Positions 11,791 through 24,157 of a stretch of 64,000 bases of DNA are shown here, piece by piece. Made by a program: the position numbers and the translations under genes. Source of the DNA: Aplectana chamaeleonis (taxonomy: Eukaryota > Nematoda > Chromadorea > Rhabditida > Cosmocercidae); assembly GCA_029168955.1 (NCBI GenBank), contig JAPDOI010000434.1:186001-250000 (forward strand). Reading direction: 5' to 3'. The notes under the pieces were generated by a model. It was not told the origin of the DNA. It saw nothing but the letters and a program-made list of their open reading frames with translations, and made no database searches. Every line of letters begins with the position of its first letter. The first letter of the stretch is position 1.

Positions 11791-12102
11791 TATGCCCGAT
11801 TTTATCGCTCGCTCAGTCCGAAACTTTTTCTAGAGATCCGACCGCTGTCAGTACGCATGCATGCGCTTCAGGCATATATTGCTTCCAACGAAATGACACT
11901 GTTTCGGAACGCATTATTACCCACCTGCATGGTTTGTAAACAAAAAGGTTTTTATCGTGAAAGTGTATATATGGCCCCATTAAATTGGAACTAAGCAAAA
12001 GGTGGAGGTTGGGGCGGAGATGAGGTTTGGGGCAAATCACAAACAAGTTGCAGCGGCACAGCACGGCTGGCTTTCCAACCGCGAATCACGAGGTTTTTTC
12101 AA

Positions 12103-12554
12103 AGGCAGCATACACGTGTTTAAATGTTGTTGAGAGAACAACGAAAAGAGAATGGTAGGCCCGATTACAATTCCTATGCATTCTGGAGCGTCAAAATCGA
12201 CCTGCAGCGCCGCTACACGCGTGAGAAGTTGGTCCCGCCCTGTATTTCTCCGCCTCCTGTATTTGCCGTCCTCCTCCAAAACAGGGGTACTGGGCTATTC
12301 CCACCGTCGCCTATGTGTGTGACTCACTTATTGTACTTATTGTAGCACTCACAAACGTCGTTGATGATGGGAATGGCCTGTTTTAGAGGAGGATGCAAAT
12401 TTGTGGGGCGGAAAAATACAGGGCGGGGCCAGGTTCTCACTCGTGTAGTGGCATTGTTTCCTTGTTGACGCTTGAAAATGCGTAGGCGTTGTAATCTGGG
12501 CCATACCTATTTTCGTAGTTAACTCCAACAAATTTGCGAGCGTTTATGCTGCCT
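12103..12554. mobile_element. TTAA-type MITE (AGGCAGCATAC family), snap-back
   Basis: Ends AGGCAGCATACACG and the complement CG(T)TTATGCTGCCT, flanked by TCAA (left, mutated) and TTAA (right). The whole interior is an imperfect inverted repeat, e.g. CCCGCCCTGTATTT near 12,235 against AAATACAGGGCGGGG near 12,414. Sister of the copy at 17,022-17,506. Confidence 0.75.
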
Positions 12555-12571
12555 TTAACCAATAAAATCTG

Positions 12572-13500
12572 TTGGGTTGATGCATAATTTCAAGACGTTT
12601 TCATTAACGCGTTTTTCTTCAATGAAATCTGGCGTTTCGTCTTCAATATTTATATAAAAATAATCCTCAATATTCACTTAAAAAATGCGTATGGAAAATT
12701 ACAAACACACTCGCCATATTATGCTCTACCATTAAGAGAAAGGATACACCGCAGCACAGCCATTTCGCGATCTCAACGAACTTTTTGGGGAAAGAACAAC
12801 TAGTGATAACGCAGCACGGAAGTGGTTTACTCGCTTAAATTAGGTGACACTAGTTTAGAGGATAACGAATGAAGAGGTCGGTCATCGGATTTTGATGATC
12901 AAGCACTTCAGACAGCCGTGGAATAGGAGGAAAGCCTGAAAACGGGAACGCTGGTTGAAGAGTTTAATGTCAATCAATCAGCGATCGTTGGACGCCTGAA
13001 GAAACTTGGAAAGGTATGATAATTGACTATATGGGCGCCACACGAACTCTCCGACAACAACAAAGCTGAACGCTATCGAATTTCCACCGATTTGCTGCAG
13101 CGAAACCAACAAACACCATTCTAACGCCAGTCCACAAGTTGGGCGCCGTGTAATTGAATCCATCGCCAATAAGGTATGGGATCTGCTCCCAGATTCGCCG
13201 TACACACCGACACAAGCACCAACGGACTATCATGTCAATCGCTCTTTGAAAAACTGGCAAACAAACAAAGTCTACGACGACTTGGATGACTTGGTGGCTG
13301 ATGTCAAGGCGTTGATTGCCTCCAAGATAAGTGACCTCTTCGCACGTGGAATGATCCGAATGCCAAGCAAAGCAGTTCTTGAAGTTAACGGTGACTATGC
13401 TCTCGTATGATCATTTAAACATGTTTTGATTACATGTTGTTATTGTTTTTGTTGAATAAAAATATTTTTAAAAACGTTCCATAATTGTGCGTCAACCCAA
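12572..13500 (+). mobile_element. Dead mariner transposon
   Basis: TIRs start TTGGGTTGA(T/C)GCA(T/C)AATT at 12572 and end with the complement at 13500, followed by TA; the left TA is lost. It starts 13 bases after the TTAA of the preceding MITE. At 929 bp it is shorter than a complete mariner (about 1.3 kb). Confidence 0.88.
12685..13410 (+). pseudogene. Mariner transposase remnant
   Basis: Broken reading: N-terminal helix-turn-helix part (TRHIMLYH.EKGYTAAQPFR, then KWFTRLN), with stops and frame changes after it. C-terminal part PTDYHVNRSLKNWQTNK carries the last Asp of the D,D34D triad, then a normal end to the stop near 13410. The HDNARPH region with the second Asp is missing, so there is an internal deletion in addition to stops. 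Inactive. Confidence 0.85.
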
Positions 13501-14264
13501 TACTTTCGAAGAGATTCAATGCTATACTGAGGGTAGATAATAGAAATCCTGTTTTTGGATAGCTGATCCAGACAGTGACTGGTCGCTAAGCTAGTCGTTT
13601 TTAGACTATCGCGTGTTTAGCTTAAAACCAAGTTTATGTTCATAAGAAAAACGATATTTGGCGGTTGGATGTCTGCCGCCTTGGATCGTTTTACCTTGCT
13701 TGCACGTTTTTTTTTTCAGTTCACTCATTTTTGGTCCAGTGTTGGCCAAATATACATCTTCGTGATGGAAACTCGAGAATCTTTCAATCACGGGCGCTTT
13801 TTTGAGCATTAATGCGCGTCATTTTAATGGGAGCAATCTATACTTGCCGCATGTGCGTGCGTACCACCCGCTGTCAAGACTCAAAAAACTTTCGTATTGA
13901 GAGGCATTTTACAATGTTTTCTCAGCTTGTGATGGCATTCCTTGTATTTCCACACCATCGATATATGCACTTGCATTTCCTTCCTTCGCCTTCTTTCTAG
14001 TTCCCCTATTCGGGATTCAATTCATGGTGCTGTGAGGTTACTACTAGTGTGTTTTATTCTCCAAATCCTCGTGAGATCGAATGTACTAGTTGATTGTAAT
14101 TCTACAACTTTTTTTCAATGAAATACGTCAGCTTTTGGAGCTGATGAAACGAAGTTTTTCATTGTCTGTTTTGTTGCAAACAGATTCAGATATTTTCCCA
14201 CGAAAGACAAAATTTTCTTACAAAGAAAATTTTTACACGAGTTCACGCGAACAGTATTTTTCAT

Positions 14265-15571
14265 ACAGTAACCGAAACACAGAGAAAAATGGTTCGAGCA
14301 CCGTAATCAAAACTCAGCCGTAAATTATATTGTGTCGTGTGTAATTGCACCGAATACACCAAAATCTTTAATTCACGCCTAATTTGATTTTTTTCGCAGT
14401 GCACCGTCTAGATTCGGACGTAAGTCAACACTGTGGTGTTTGAATGAACGGAGTAACGCATTTTACGTCTATTGTTTTCTCGTTTACGTTGCAAATTGAC
14501 TGTGGTAAAAATGTGTGGCACGTACGAGCGCATTGCGTTAAACTGAATCACAAACCATGCTTGGTGGAATCAGAGAACGGCCTGCGATTAGGGTAAGCAC
14601 TTCTATCGGCAGCAATGTCTGGCTCACAAAAAGAAACACGCCATGTCGTATTAAAATCGTCGCAAATTGTGAGGAAATCGGTCCTTCAGGCCGTGGTGAC
14701 GTGTTTTTATCACTTTCACCCACTCGAACTTCACTTTTCAATTTCAATTTTCGGCAAAGCTACGACCTCGAAGATTTTCGGCGAGCGAAGCTGTTGACCA
14801 CAATTTTGGAAAAAATTGAAAACTTTCTACGACCTCCCCCCTCGACAAATGCCCATCAGCATTGTATTCAGCACACCGAATAATCCCTGATTAGAAATTT
14901 CGACTGAATTCTGATACTTTGCCCCAACTACCGTATACCCACCGTAACGTACAATTTCACGACGGCCTCTGCAGAAACAGCAATCTCTGTTCTTATCAGA
15001 GGGCGACTACTACCTCATTTTCGCTTATTAAGTGGTTTGGAGGAAGTTCCGTCTTCTCAAAATTTTTTTCGAGCCCCCCTCAATATTTTCATTTTTGTTG
15101 AAAGAATTTCCAAAGTTTTCGTCCTCCATTGTGCCGAGTCGCAACCCTGCTCAACCTAGCTGAAACGTTGAAACAAGGAATCATTCGGCAATTAGGATCC
15201 CCCCCTGGATAATATCCTCCAATCTCTCCTAGCCTCGCCCGAAAATGATAAGAAATCTCATTTCTGTGCAATTCTTTTCTTGACTGGGTCGTAATTTCTA
15301 TCCCCACTGATGCAATCACACTGTTCTTCCCCCACAGCAACCGAGTCAAGGCGTGAACTACAAAACAAAAAGAAACCCTCTTTCCTGGGAATTCATAGCT
15401 GTCCTGGTGACATGGAGGTGGTAAAACGTGCTGCACTGCGAAAAAAAATCAAATTAGGCGTTCATTAAAGATTTTGGTGTATTCGGTGCAATTACACACG
15501 ACACAATATAATTTACGGCTGAGTTTTGATTACGGTGCTCGAACCATTTTTCTCTGTGTTTCGGTTACTGT
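14265..15571. mobile_element. Mutator-like non-autonomous element
   Basis: Long TIRs of about 139 bp (14265-14403 and 15433-15571), starting ACAGTAACCGAAACACAG and nearly identical. They are flanked by the 9-bp direct repeat ATTTTTCAT (14256-14264, 15572-15580). Long TIRs plus 9-bp TSDs are typical of MULEs. The internal ~1 kb has only short open frames and no DDE transposase that I recognise. Confidence 0.82.
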
Positions 15572-15580
15572 ATTTTTCAT

Positions 15581-17017
15581 TATGTTTTGAAGAACTCGAA
15601 AACATCAAATGTCGAATACAGTTACTAAACCACCTAAAATCACGACAAGACCAAGAAGAAAAATCTGCAAGAAATCTGTTCGAATGGTTTTATATAATAC
15701 TTTATAAAACTGTAAGTGATCGCACGGCCTAGGCAAAACCAAACCTCTCCAGATGCTTCGCGGCTGGAGCGATAAGATGACGAAGAATGGTATTATTAGG
15801 GACAGCGGTCAAGATTGAGAGAAAGAGTGAGAATCTTCACTAAAACAAGCAGATCAAGAAAAAGAAGGAAAGAAAGAGGATAAATTAGTAAATAAATAAA
15901 TAAATAGAAAGATAAAGCAAAGAAAAGTATCACAACAACAAAAAGATGAATAAGAGGAGAAAGAAATGTTGTTAGAGTTGTAGAGAGCGAAAGGAGAACG
16001 GAGAAGACAGAAAAATAGAGTTTAAGGAAAGAAAGGATTTTGTAAAGAAAAATGCCGGCAATTCGAACAAAATTCCCAGTTTTAAGTTAAATCTGGGGCA
16101 CGCCGGGGCAGTCGGGGGGGGGGAGTCGATAATATGGCCACTAGCGTACTCGATGACGAGGTGATCAAGAAGGTCATAGAGGTTTTAGGTGACAAAGAAC
16201 TCGGTAGGAAGTTCAATTCTGTTCAGTGCAAATCCAAACATCTTCCCGAATCAAGAGTGGTTGTGAGCAGTGTAGCCTCTCAAGTGTTAAGCTTGTCGGC
16301 ATAATCAGAATATCAATTTTACGTTGCCGATGCACATGTGCAACGCTAAGCTGAGAGAATGTCCACTGCTGTTAGAACTAGATGATCATTATGAACCAAA
16401 ATAACCTCAGGTCCTGCCCGCACATTACGCATTGGACGCATCCGGTTGGTAAGGTTTCTTGCTTCACATCAGCAGGTTGAATCGTACCAACTCTGAGCAA
16501 ATTACACCACTGTTACGCCAGATCGCGACCTCGATTCACGAGTATAGTTAATTTTGCGTTACCTGAATCTGTGTGTACCACTTAATCATTTCTCCAAAAA
16601 CTTTCTCTTAGTAGATACCCACTCTATAGCATATGAGCATATGAAAATGCGAAGTAGATTTTCATCATAGCCCAAAAATCATGCGATGCTCAGATAACTC
16701 AAAGTTGGCATTAATAATATTCAATCGACCGCGCGACTATATGCTATGATTGAATGAAGTATGGAGGAATTTTAGTTGTAACGGTATGCAGAAGTCTTTC
16801 CTGCTTTACATATAGCGCTACAAAATCCGATAGGATCCATATAAATACCACGCAACTACCGAAGGAATGGCTATCGTTGTGTTTTCTCGCCCAAACATGA
16901 TTCAAAGGCAGTGTTGATTTATCACAACATTCAGTTAGCTGACATTCGATAAGATATCCAGGATGTTTGAAGGATAATTTCAAAATCCTGCTTGTTGCTC
17001 GTGATCAAAATGGATGC
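15581..17017. other. Unassigned core of the foldback-like unit
   Basis: Purine-rich stretch (about 15,850-16,070; AAGAAAG and AAATA words), then unremarkable sequence. No gene or clear repeat seen. Confidence 0.35.
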
Positions 17018-17021
17018 TTAA

Positions 17022-17506
17022 AGGCAGCATACACGCTCAAAAATGATATCAATTTTATGGAATGGGTCGAAGGTCTGAGGCTGTTAGTATTCAGAGATAA
17101 CGAAAAAATCGGAAAAAAATCAACTGACATGAAGATATAACGGTTCGTTCTATATTGGCCCAGAAGTGGACGAGTTGTACCGCATTGGCTGAAATAGCGG
17201 AGCTAGCGAGAAATTTGTAGGGATAATGACGCTACTGTACTCGTACGGCCCTTTCTGGTACGCTTGCGACGTTAGAAGCGTAAAAAATGAGCCAAAGTGA
17301 CCGCGGTCGAGCACTGAATATTTGTATTGAGGGGTGGAGCCCGTATCGGTGGGCGAAGAAAGGGTGGTTTGGTGGCTCAATACGGCTCAACTACGGTCGT
17401 TTTAACTCGTTTTCAACTCTTCCAACTTCGTGAGGGCTCTTCTAGAGCCCCTACGACCCCACTAATGTAGTTATCTCAACAACTTTTGCGAGCGTGTATG
17501 CTGCCT
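17022..17506. mobile_element. TTAA-type MITE (AGGCAGCATAC family)
   Basis: TIRs AGGCAGCATACACGCTC and complement GAGCGTGTATGCTGCCT, flanked by TTAA (17018-17021) and TTGA (17507-17510). 485 bp, no coding frame. Confidence 0.8.
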
Positions 17507-17974
17507 TTGAGGCCCTACTTAGTTTGTCTAGGGTTGACCCTCGTTATGACGAAGGTCAGCAAGAGCCTAGGAGAAAAACACAAATAAAAACCTGAAACCG
17601 GCCATCAATAGGATCACTACGCCCGTGCATGTTGTTTTTCCTTCTTCGAGTAACAGGACTTTCTCATGAGCACTGACTGTTTTGAAGAAAACGAGTTATA
17701 TGCTTGGGATAGATGAAGTCAGACGTGTGTGAACAAAGTTGTGAATTAGGCAACTGTTATAGTCGAAAATTTGTCCCATTCAGTGGTTCCCGACGGATTC
17801 TCAGTTTTGAAGACACAGTTTTCACGAAGACAAACTCATCAGACTCTCTACCAGAACTAAAAAAAGTCAAAACTTTCTAAAGAAGGCCCTGCCTCTCATG
17901 AAGCGGTAGACTAAATGCGCAAAAGCTAGGGATTTCATTGTTAACTGAGCACGTGCACTTGCTTATGTACAACT

Positions 17975-19660
17975 CTCACGAGTTCACCTGCGTACTGACC
18001 GCGCAGACTGACAAACCGACCACACCCACCAGTCTGCTTGCGTGCTGAACGAGGTCGATTGGGTACTGAACGCACATATTTGCGTACTGACCGCGCAGAC
18101 TAACAAACCGACTTCACCCACCAGTTTGCCTGCGTAGTGATTGCGGGAAATTGCGTACTGAATCCGCATACTTGCGTACCGATCGCGCAGACTGGCAAAC
18201 CGACCACACCAACCAGTCTGCTTGCGTGCTGAGAGCGGTCGATTGCGTACTGAACGCGCACACCTGCGTACTGACCGCGCAGACTGGCAAACCGACGACA
18301 CCCACCAGTCTGCTTGCGTGCTGAACGCGGTCGATTGGGTACTGAACGCACATACTTGCGTACTGACCGCGCAGACTGACGAACCGACCACATCCACCAG
18401 TTCGCCTGCGTACTGAACGCGGGAAATTGCGTACTGAACCCGCATACTTGCGCACCGATCGCGCAGAATGGCAAACCGACCACACCCACCAGTCTGCTTG
18501 AGTGCTGAAAGCGGTCGATTGCGTACTGATTGCGCACACCTGCGTACTGACCGCGCAGACTGACAAACCGACCACACCCACCAGTCTGTTTGCGTGCTGG
18601 AAGCGGTCGATTGCGTATTGAACCCGCATACTTGCGTAGTGACCGCGCAGACCGACAAACCGATCACACCCACCAGTCTGCTTGCGTGCTGAAAGCGGTC
18701 GATTGCGTACTGAACCCGCATACTTGCGTAGTGACCGCGCAGACTGACAAACCGACCTCACCCACCAGTTTGCCTGCGTATTGAACGCGCATACTTGCGT
18801 ACTGACCGCGCAGACCGACAAACCGATCTCACTCGCCAGTTCGCCTGCGTGCTGGACGCGGTGGATTGGGTACTGAACGCGCATACTTGCGTACTGACCG
18901 CGCAGACCGAAAAACCGACCTCACGCACCAGTTTGCCTGCGTACTGAACGCGCATACTTGCGTACTGAAGCGCATACTTGCGTATTGATCGCGCAGACTG
19001 GCAAACAAACCACACCCACCAGTCTGCTTGCGTGCTGAACGCGGTGGATTGGAAACTGAACGCGCATACTTGCCTACTTATCGCGAAGACTGACCAATCG
19101 AGCTCACCCACCAGTTTGCCTGCGTACTGAACGCGCATACTTGCGTACTGACCGCGCAGACCGACAAACCGATCTCACTCGCCAGTTCGCCTGCGTGCTG
19201 AACGCGGTCGATTGGGTACTGAACGCGCATACTTGCGTACTGACCGCGCAGACCGAAAAACCGACCTCACCCACCAGTTTGTCCGTGTACTGAACGCGGG
19301 CGATTGCGTACTGAACCCGCATACTTAAGTACCGATTGCGCAGACTGGCAAACCGACGACACCTACCAGCCTGCTTGCGTGCTGAACGCGGTCGATTGGC
19401 TACTGAACGCGCAGGCTCGAAAATCAATCTCATTAACCAGTTTGCCTGCGTCCTTATCGCGGACGATTGCGTACTGAACGCGAGAAATTGCGTAGCGACC
19501 GCGCAAACTGAGAGAACGACCTCAACGACCAGTTTTCGTGCGTGCTGAACGCGGACAGTTGCGTACCGAACACGAGCACTTGCGTACTGACTGCGTGTAC
19601 TCACGTACTGACCGCAGCGAAAAGTCATATTCCGTACTGACCGCGCGCAAAGATGAATGC
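17975..19660 (-). repeat. 21-bp minisatellite with ~92-bp higher-order repeat, right arm
   Basis: Higher-order unit of about 91-93 bp: roughly three 21-bp monomers of type TGCGTACTGACCGCGCAGAC plus a ~29-bp spacer containing ACCCACCAGT(C/T)TGC. Its core is the complement of the left-arm monomer. Open frames of 126-256 codons here are artefacts of the repeat. Confidence 0.88.
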
Positions 19661-19872
19661 TCGCGGTCAGTAGGTCTCTATGGAATTCCGCGAGCGGTTG
19701 GTACGCAGCACAGGCGTACCGACCGCGTGCACTATTTCGTTTGCGCGGTCAGTACGCAAATGCGCGCGTTCAGCACGAAATGCATTTTTTGCCCGCGGTC
19801 AGTACCATAGTGACACGCGGTCGATACGAAACGCGATTTTTCGCCCGCGGTCGGTCCACCCCATTGTCTGAG
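19661..19872. repeat. Terminal segment of right foldback arm, orientation reversed
   Basis: Copies of CGCGGTCAGTACGCA now read in the left-arm direction and run to the terminal CCACCCCATTGTCTGAG. This mirrors the short opposite-oriented segment at the very left of the unit (about 10,930-10,985). Confidence 0.6.
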
Positions 19873-20425
19873 TTCTTTCCGTTAGGTTAATTTGTACTGC
19901 AATGAGCATTTTTCTGTTCCGTTATGTTGCTTTTCTCGTTTCCAAGGTTCAACTTCCTAAGGTTTATTCGTATTTTGCGGTCGTTTTGACTACATAGGCT
20001 TGCCTATGTTTTAAATAATAATAATAATAATGTATGGCATAGCACAACTGGCCCTCAGCGACAGCGACGTCGCTTTGGTCTGCGACCGCGACAGGGCTGT
20101 GGCAGAGTATAACAATGGCATTATCCTCTGAAGGCGTCACCCTACCGCTGACGGTCCCGGCTGACGGCTTAGCGAGCCGGCGATGGCCGAGTCGCGTTTC
20201 GGCTGTTATCCTTGGTTACTTCTCGTTATTTCTTGGTTATTTCCCGGCCCGGATATCTTCTTTAACCCGTATCGTCAAAAGCCGAGAAATAACGGAGAAT
20301 TTGACCGCCAGGAGCCGTTGCGGAGCGTGGTGGGCTATTTCTCGGGCAAAACTCTCAGAGTTGTTGATTTTCGGCTCATTCTAATCATGTTTGTGGTTTG
20401 GTCCTGTCATAATGATTTGCTCTAG

Positions 20426-20530
20426 ATTGCTGTGATTCTTATGGATACTCAAGGTACATTCGACTCTCAAAGTACTGTTAAGGACTGTGCTACTATTTTT
20501 GCACTTTCTACAATGGTCTCGTCAATACAG
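20426..20530 (+). CDS. atln-1: Atlastin exon: DTQG (G3) motif
   Basis: Acceptor CTCTAG, donor CAG|GTAATA, 35 codons. [17 protein letters not shown] followed by [21 protein letters not shown] is the switch II/G3 motif that contacts the gamma-phosphate; the following segment is almost invariant in atlastins. Confidence 0.96.
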
Positions 20531-20766
20531 GTAATATTCCGTTTCTTGTTGTCATTTTTTATTGATGATTTCTGTGCAAAGAATGCTATGTTCTGATAAA
20601 ACTGTATCTCCTTTAGTTGGGTCTCGAACTTCTATGAAGGCATAGTATGTAGTAGTGCACATTGTTCCACCTGTGTGATTCCATTCAATGGTTTTTCTTG
20701 GAAATTTCAGGGTTTTCTGAAAATTTCTATGTTAACTTTCTGCGATAACGTATATATTATTTTCAG

Positions 20767-20874
20767 ATATACAATTTGTTGCATAATATTCAAGAAGACC
20801 ACTTGCAACATTTGCAAATGTTTACTGAATATGGCCGGTTAGCGATGGAAGATAGCGACAACAAACCATTCCAG
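20767..20874 (+). CDS. atln-1: Atlastin exon: GTPase domain
   Basis: Acceptor TTTCAG, donor CAG|GTTTGT, 36 codons. Reads [19 protein letters not shown] then [10 protein letters not shown] and KPFQ, the conserved [20 protein letters not shown] block of atlastins. Confidence 0.96.
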
Positions 20875-23339
20875 GTTTGTTTTAATCTAGTCTAGTGAAA
20901 GACTATTGCGTGCGTGGTTCAAGCAGACCTTTGCCCCCCGACATCTATGGAGCCACGCCCCCCCTTGAAGATCACTTTTTTTTTGCAGAACAGTCGAAAA
21001 TTTGCATTTCATCCTCCGGCTATATAGTTTGTAGGGGTAGGGCTGAGCATTTACCCCCCCCCCTCCAAAAAATTTTTTTTCTTTTCTTTTTGAAAAATTT
21101 CATGTTCTCCCTCCGTTGTCCTATGGGCAGTGTCTGCGTGACCCTGTGTGCGCGTAGCTGCTCAGGCAAATTGGTGGGGGGATGACAGGTTGATGAGTTT
21201 TCATCTCATGGACCGCTCCCTGTTGGCAATTGAAATTGCACATATTGTCAGCCTGAGACTTGCCCGTTACCCAGCGACGTCCTTCTATTGGCAGGCTGTT
21301 GAAATTTCGACGTGTCGCGTTTAGCGGCCTATTTAGCAGCAGTTTATAGCCTGCGGGACTGTTTCATCGAGAGTAGGGACCGCTTAACACCGACACGTGT
21401 CGTGGTCGGCACACCGACACGCGTCGCGGTCGGCACACCGGCTGCGCGTCACCGCTGGGTCGCCCAGCCTCCACTGGGGCCGTCATCGTATGGGCAGGGC
21501 CTCCAAATGCTGGGAGGGGCGAATGTACGGAAAACTTGGGTAATTGAACCGGCTGCGCTCCATTCATTTGCATTATGCCTGAAAAATGCGTCGTATACTT
21601 CTCTTTCATCGAGAGCGCGGAAACGCTAGCTGTGCAACAGCTCGACATTGACCAGATCATAACTCACGGCCACGGCCCCGCCGAATATCGCCGCGTTGGC
21701 CAGCGGTGACTCATGGTGGGCGGATCAGCCTGATGTCGACGCCCCTGTTTGGTAAGATTCCCGGTCCCATGTGTAATAATTGCCGCACGCCTCGGTCCTT
21801 TTCGCGAAATGCGAAGTGTTTTATGGGGGAACCCTGATAAAGTTACTCGCGAGCTTATCGCAAGTTGCTTAAAACCTTCAGGTTGCGTGAAACCTTCACA
21901 TAATTTCTGCGTTTATCTGTTTCACTTATCCACGACGTTGTTTTGGGCTTTTAACAACCACTCGTCAATTTGAGAAATCGATGACGAGACATGATCGAAA
22001 TATTTTTCTTGAAGATGGGTAGCGGAACTCCTCTCGGTGGTCCGCCTCGGGAGCGTAGCGTTATTTCCGATCTGTTCCGATTTTGTGATCTTTCAGAGGG
22101 TAAATTGTTGGAAAGCTAATTTTACTGGTGTTTAATATGTGGTGTCGTGTTCAGGCAAGTTTTGGCTGGTATAAGCTAAAGCCAGAATCGGAGCCTTAGA
22201 GGTCGTTTACACTTCGACGCGGCGAAGGGCAATGCCACAATATTGATCGTGCCGCGCCGCGTGATCAATATCATAGAATTGAACTTCGCCGCCCCGCTCC
22301 CCGGCGGGAGGATAACCGACGCGAGGTGTGGAGTTCCACAGGGAGGGTGTGAGCTGCGGAGGAGCATGGGGTCTGACTAAAGGGATGGACAATCGGTCCA
22401 AAACTCCTTTCTAAGTGAAACTTATAGCAGTAATCTAACTTATTATGGACTCCTTGGAAACATGATTTTTGCTGAAGATCTCCAGGTACGAAGTTAGTCA
22501 GCGTAGCCTCTTCATCTCGCATTCTAATAGTTACTCAGCCGAATTCGTCGTGACCGAGAGGAAAGCTTCTCGCTTCTCACTCAGTAGACGAGGGGTTCGA
22601 TACCCTCAGGTGCAGTTTTTGTATTTGCTCAGAATTATTATTCTTTAAATTTAGAAACATTTCTAATTGAGTTTAACTCTGTTCGGATCCTCGACAAGCT
22701 TTTTGTATTGAACAACGGAAAGAATACCGGGAAGAATGTTCATGAGGCCTTAATAAATTGATCACCTTCTCTTCTCTGGTTGGTGCCCGCGATATATCAC
22801 ATTGACCAAGTTCTTTAATAGACGCGATTGCACCAGCTTTGAGAGAACATTTCCAAGAAACGATTGTGCTCGAAACCGTAGAACGACGCCACTTGGGCTT
22901 TCGATATTGATCGGTTGGTCGTTATTCCATTGCAGATAAAATTGAGGGATGGCAAAAATGGCCCAAAAACCACCGTAACCCTAATGTCATCGTCCGATAA
23001 AGTGGAAGCGGACCTCATACTCGCGTTTAGCGCCCCATCAACTCCTTGGATCAAATTTGGATAAAATTCTGACCTCCGGCGCTCCGGAAATGGTAGAAGT
23101 GGAGCTTTCTGCAGTATTTGGGGCGCCGGAGGTCAAAACGCTTATTTTTTCCTAAATTTTTCCCTGGGGGATTATTTGAGGCGTTGAACACGAAAATAAG
23201 ATCCGTTTACAATTTTGTGGAAGATTACGGTAGGCCACAGTACTCACGGTACCGGTCCCAGCTCGTAACTCGGTTCGGAGAGCTCTTCAGCAGGTGTACA
23301 AAAATTTAGTTTTAAAAATGTCATTAAGGCTCAGATATA
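20875..23339. other. 3.1-kb atlastin intron, left part
   Basis: Contains poly-C/poly-T runs near 21,050-21,085, a short direct duplication of CACACCGACACG(T/C)GTCG at about 21,390-21,430, and a GC-rich inverted repeat near 22,215-22,310. No exon recognised. Confidence 0.4.
22546..22616 (+). other. tRNA-like relic (uncertain)
   Basis: GACCGAGAGGAAAGC resembles a D-arm and GAGGGGTTCGATACCCTC a T-arm. The T-loop would be one base too long and I could not form a convincing anticodon arm. At most a tRNA-derived pseudogene. Confidence 0.2.
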
Positions 23340-23512
23340 TAGTTCAGTTCCGCAATCGCGTTCAGTCCTCATTATCACAATAGTAAAAGCGAAGCGGTTG
23401 TTTTTGAAAAATCCAAACTATGAAAATGAAGAAATCATTCTCAAAACAACCGCTTCGCTTCTGCGATTGTGATAATGAGATTTCGCGGACTGAACGCGAT
23501 TGCGGAACTAGA
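23340..23512. repeat. Near-perfect hairpin (small MITE)
   Basis: Two ~75-bp arms (GTTCCGCAATCGCGTTCAG... and complement; shared block AAGCGAAGCGGTTGTTTT near the loop) separated by a ~35-bp loop. The left arm has a 5-bp extra segment and the right arm a ~7-bp extra segment. No coding potential. Confidence 0.75.
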
Positions 23513-23998
23513 TCATAAATGTTAGAAAAAACCGTTGCAGCTTCAGTATGAGTCGGAATGAGTTTCATTGGAAACGGCGATTTTGACCAGTTGCCACTCT
23601 TTAGTGAGCTCCGCCGCGAGACCGAGTAGACGCTGCTTAAGATCATTTTTTTCTTTAACGAGGAATTCGATTATACCTTCCATTTTGCATGAAATGTTCC
23701 TCTTTCTTAAAGTTTACAAAATAATAGACCAAGTAACTCTGGACGCTTCTATAGCGAATGCTATTTATTGCTGGCGTCGTGCCATCTCTGAACCTCATGG
23801 TAGTTCACAATGTACAAACATAGAGATAGACGCTGCGAAAATTGATTCGACTTTCAAAACTGTGGAAAAGCTTTAAAAAAGTTTGGAACTTCCTTAGCTT
23901 GCCAAAGGAAGCCCCAAACTTTGGAAAAAGTTTCTGTACATTTTTGGAACTTCTATTATTAGAAGATATGTGAATGTATTGTTGGCATCTCGTTTTAG

Positions 23999-24091
23999 TC
24001 TTTGCAATTCCTTGTGCGTGACTGGTCATCTCCTTGGGAGGCAGAGTTGGGCTACGAGGGTGGACAGCGAATCCTTGATGATCGGTTGCAG
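23999..24091 (+). CDS. atln-1: Atlastin exon: RD (G4) motif
   Basis: Acceptor TTTTAG, donor CAG|GTGTGA, 31 codons. FLVRDWSSPWEAELGYEGG followed by QRILDDRLQ. LVRDW is the atlastin/GBP nucleotide-base-binding motif. Confidence 0.96.
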
Positions 24092-24157
24092 GTGTGAAGT
24101 CAGATTAAGTATCGTCTATTCATTTCGTGATTCCATCGAGTTAGGTTCAATTTTCAG

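Larger units (their letters stand above)
10902..19872. mobile_element. Foldback-like unit with satellite arms (~9 kb)
   Basis: Starts CTCAGACAATGGGGTGG and ends with the complement CCACCCCATTGTCTGAG; 24 of the outer 26 bases pair. Just inside each end is a short segment in one orientation, then long arrays of 21-bp repeats with the shared core GCGTACTGACCGCG, in opposite orientations in the two arms (left to about 11,790; right 17,975-19,660). Tandem-repeat inverted arms are the structure of Foldback (FB/TU-type) transposons. The core holds nested elements (12,103-13,500; 14,265-15,571; 17,022-17,506) and no transposase. No convincing TSD. It lies inside an atlastin intron. Confidence 0.6.

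Noticed and set aside
17984..19628. Open frames of 126-256 codons on the minus strand (QYAIDRFQHASRLVGVVG type)
   Set aside because: Overlapping frames in a satellite array; periodicity explains the lack of stops.
22546..22616. tRNA gene
   Set aside because: T-arm-like and D-arm-like words only; loop length and anticodon arm do not fit a functional tRNA.
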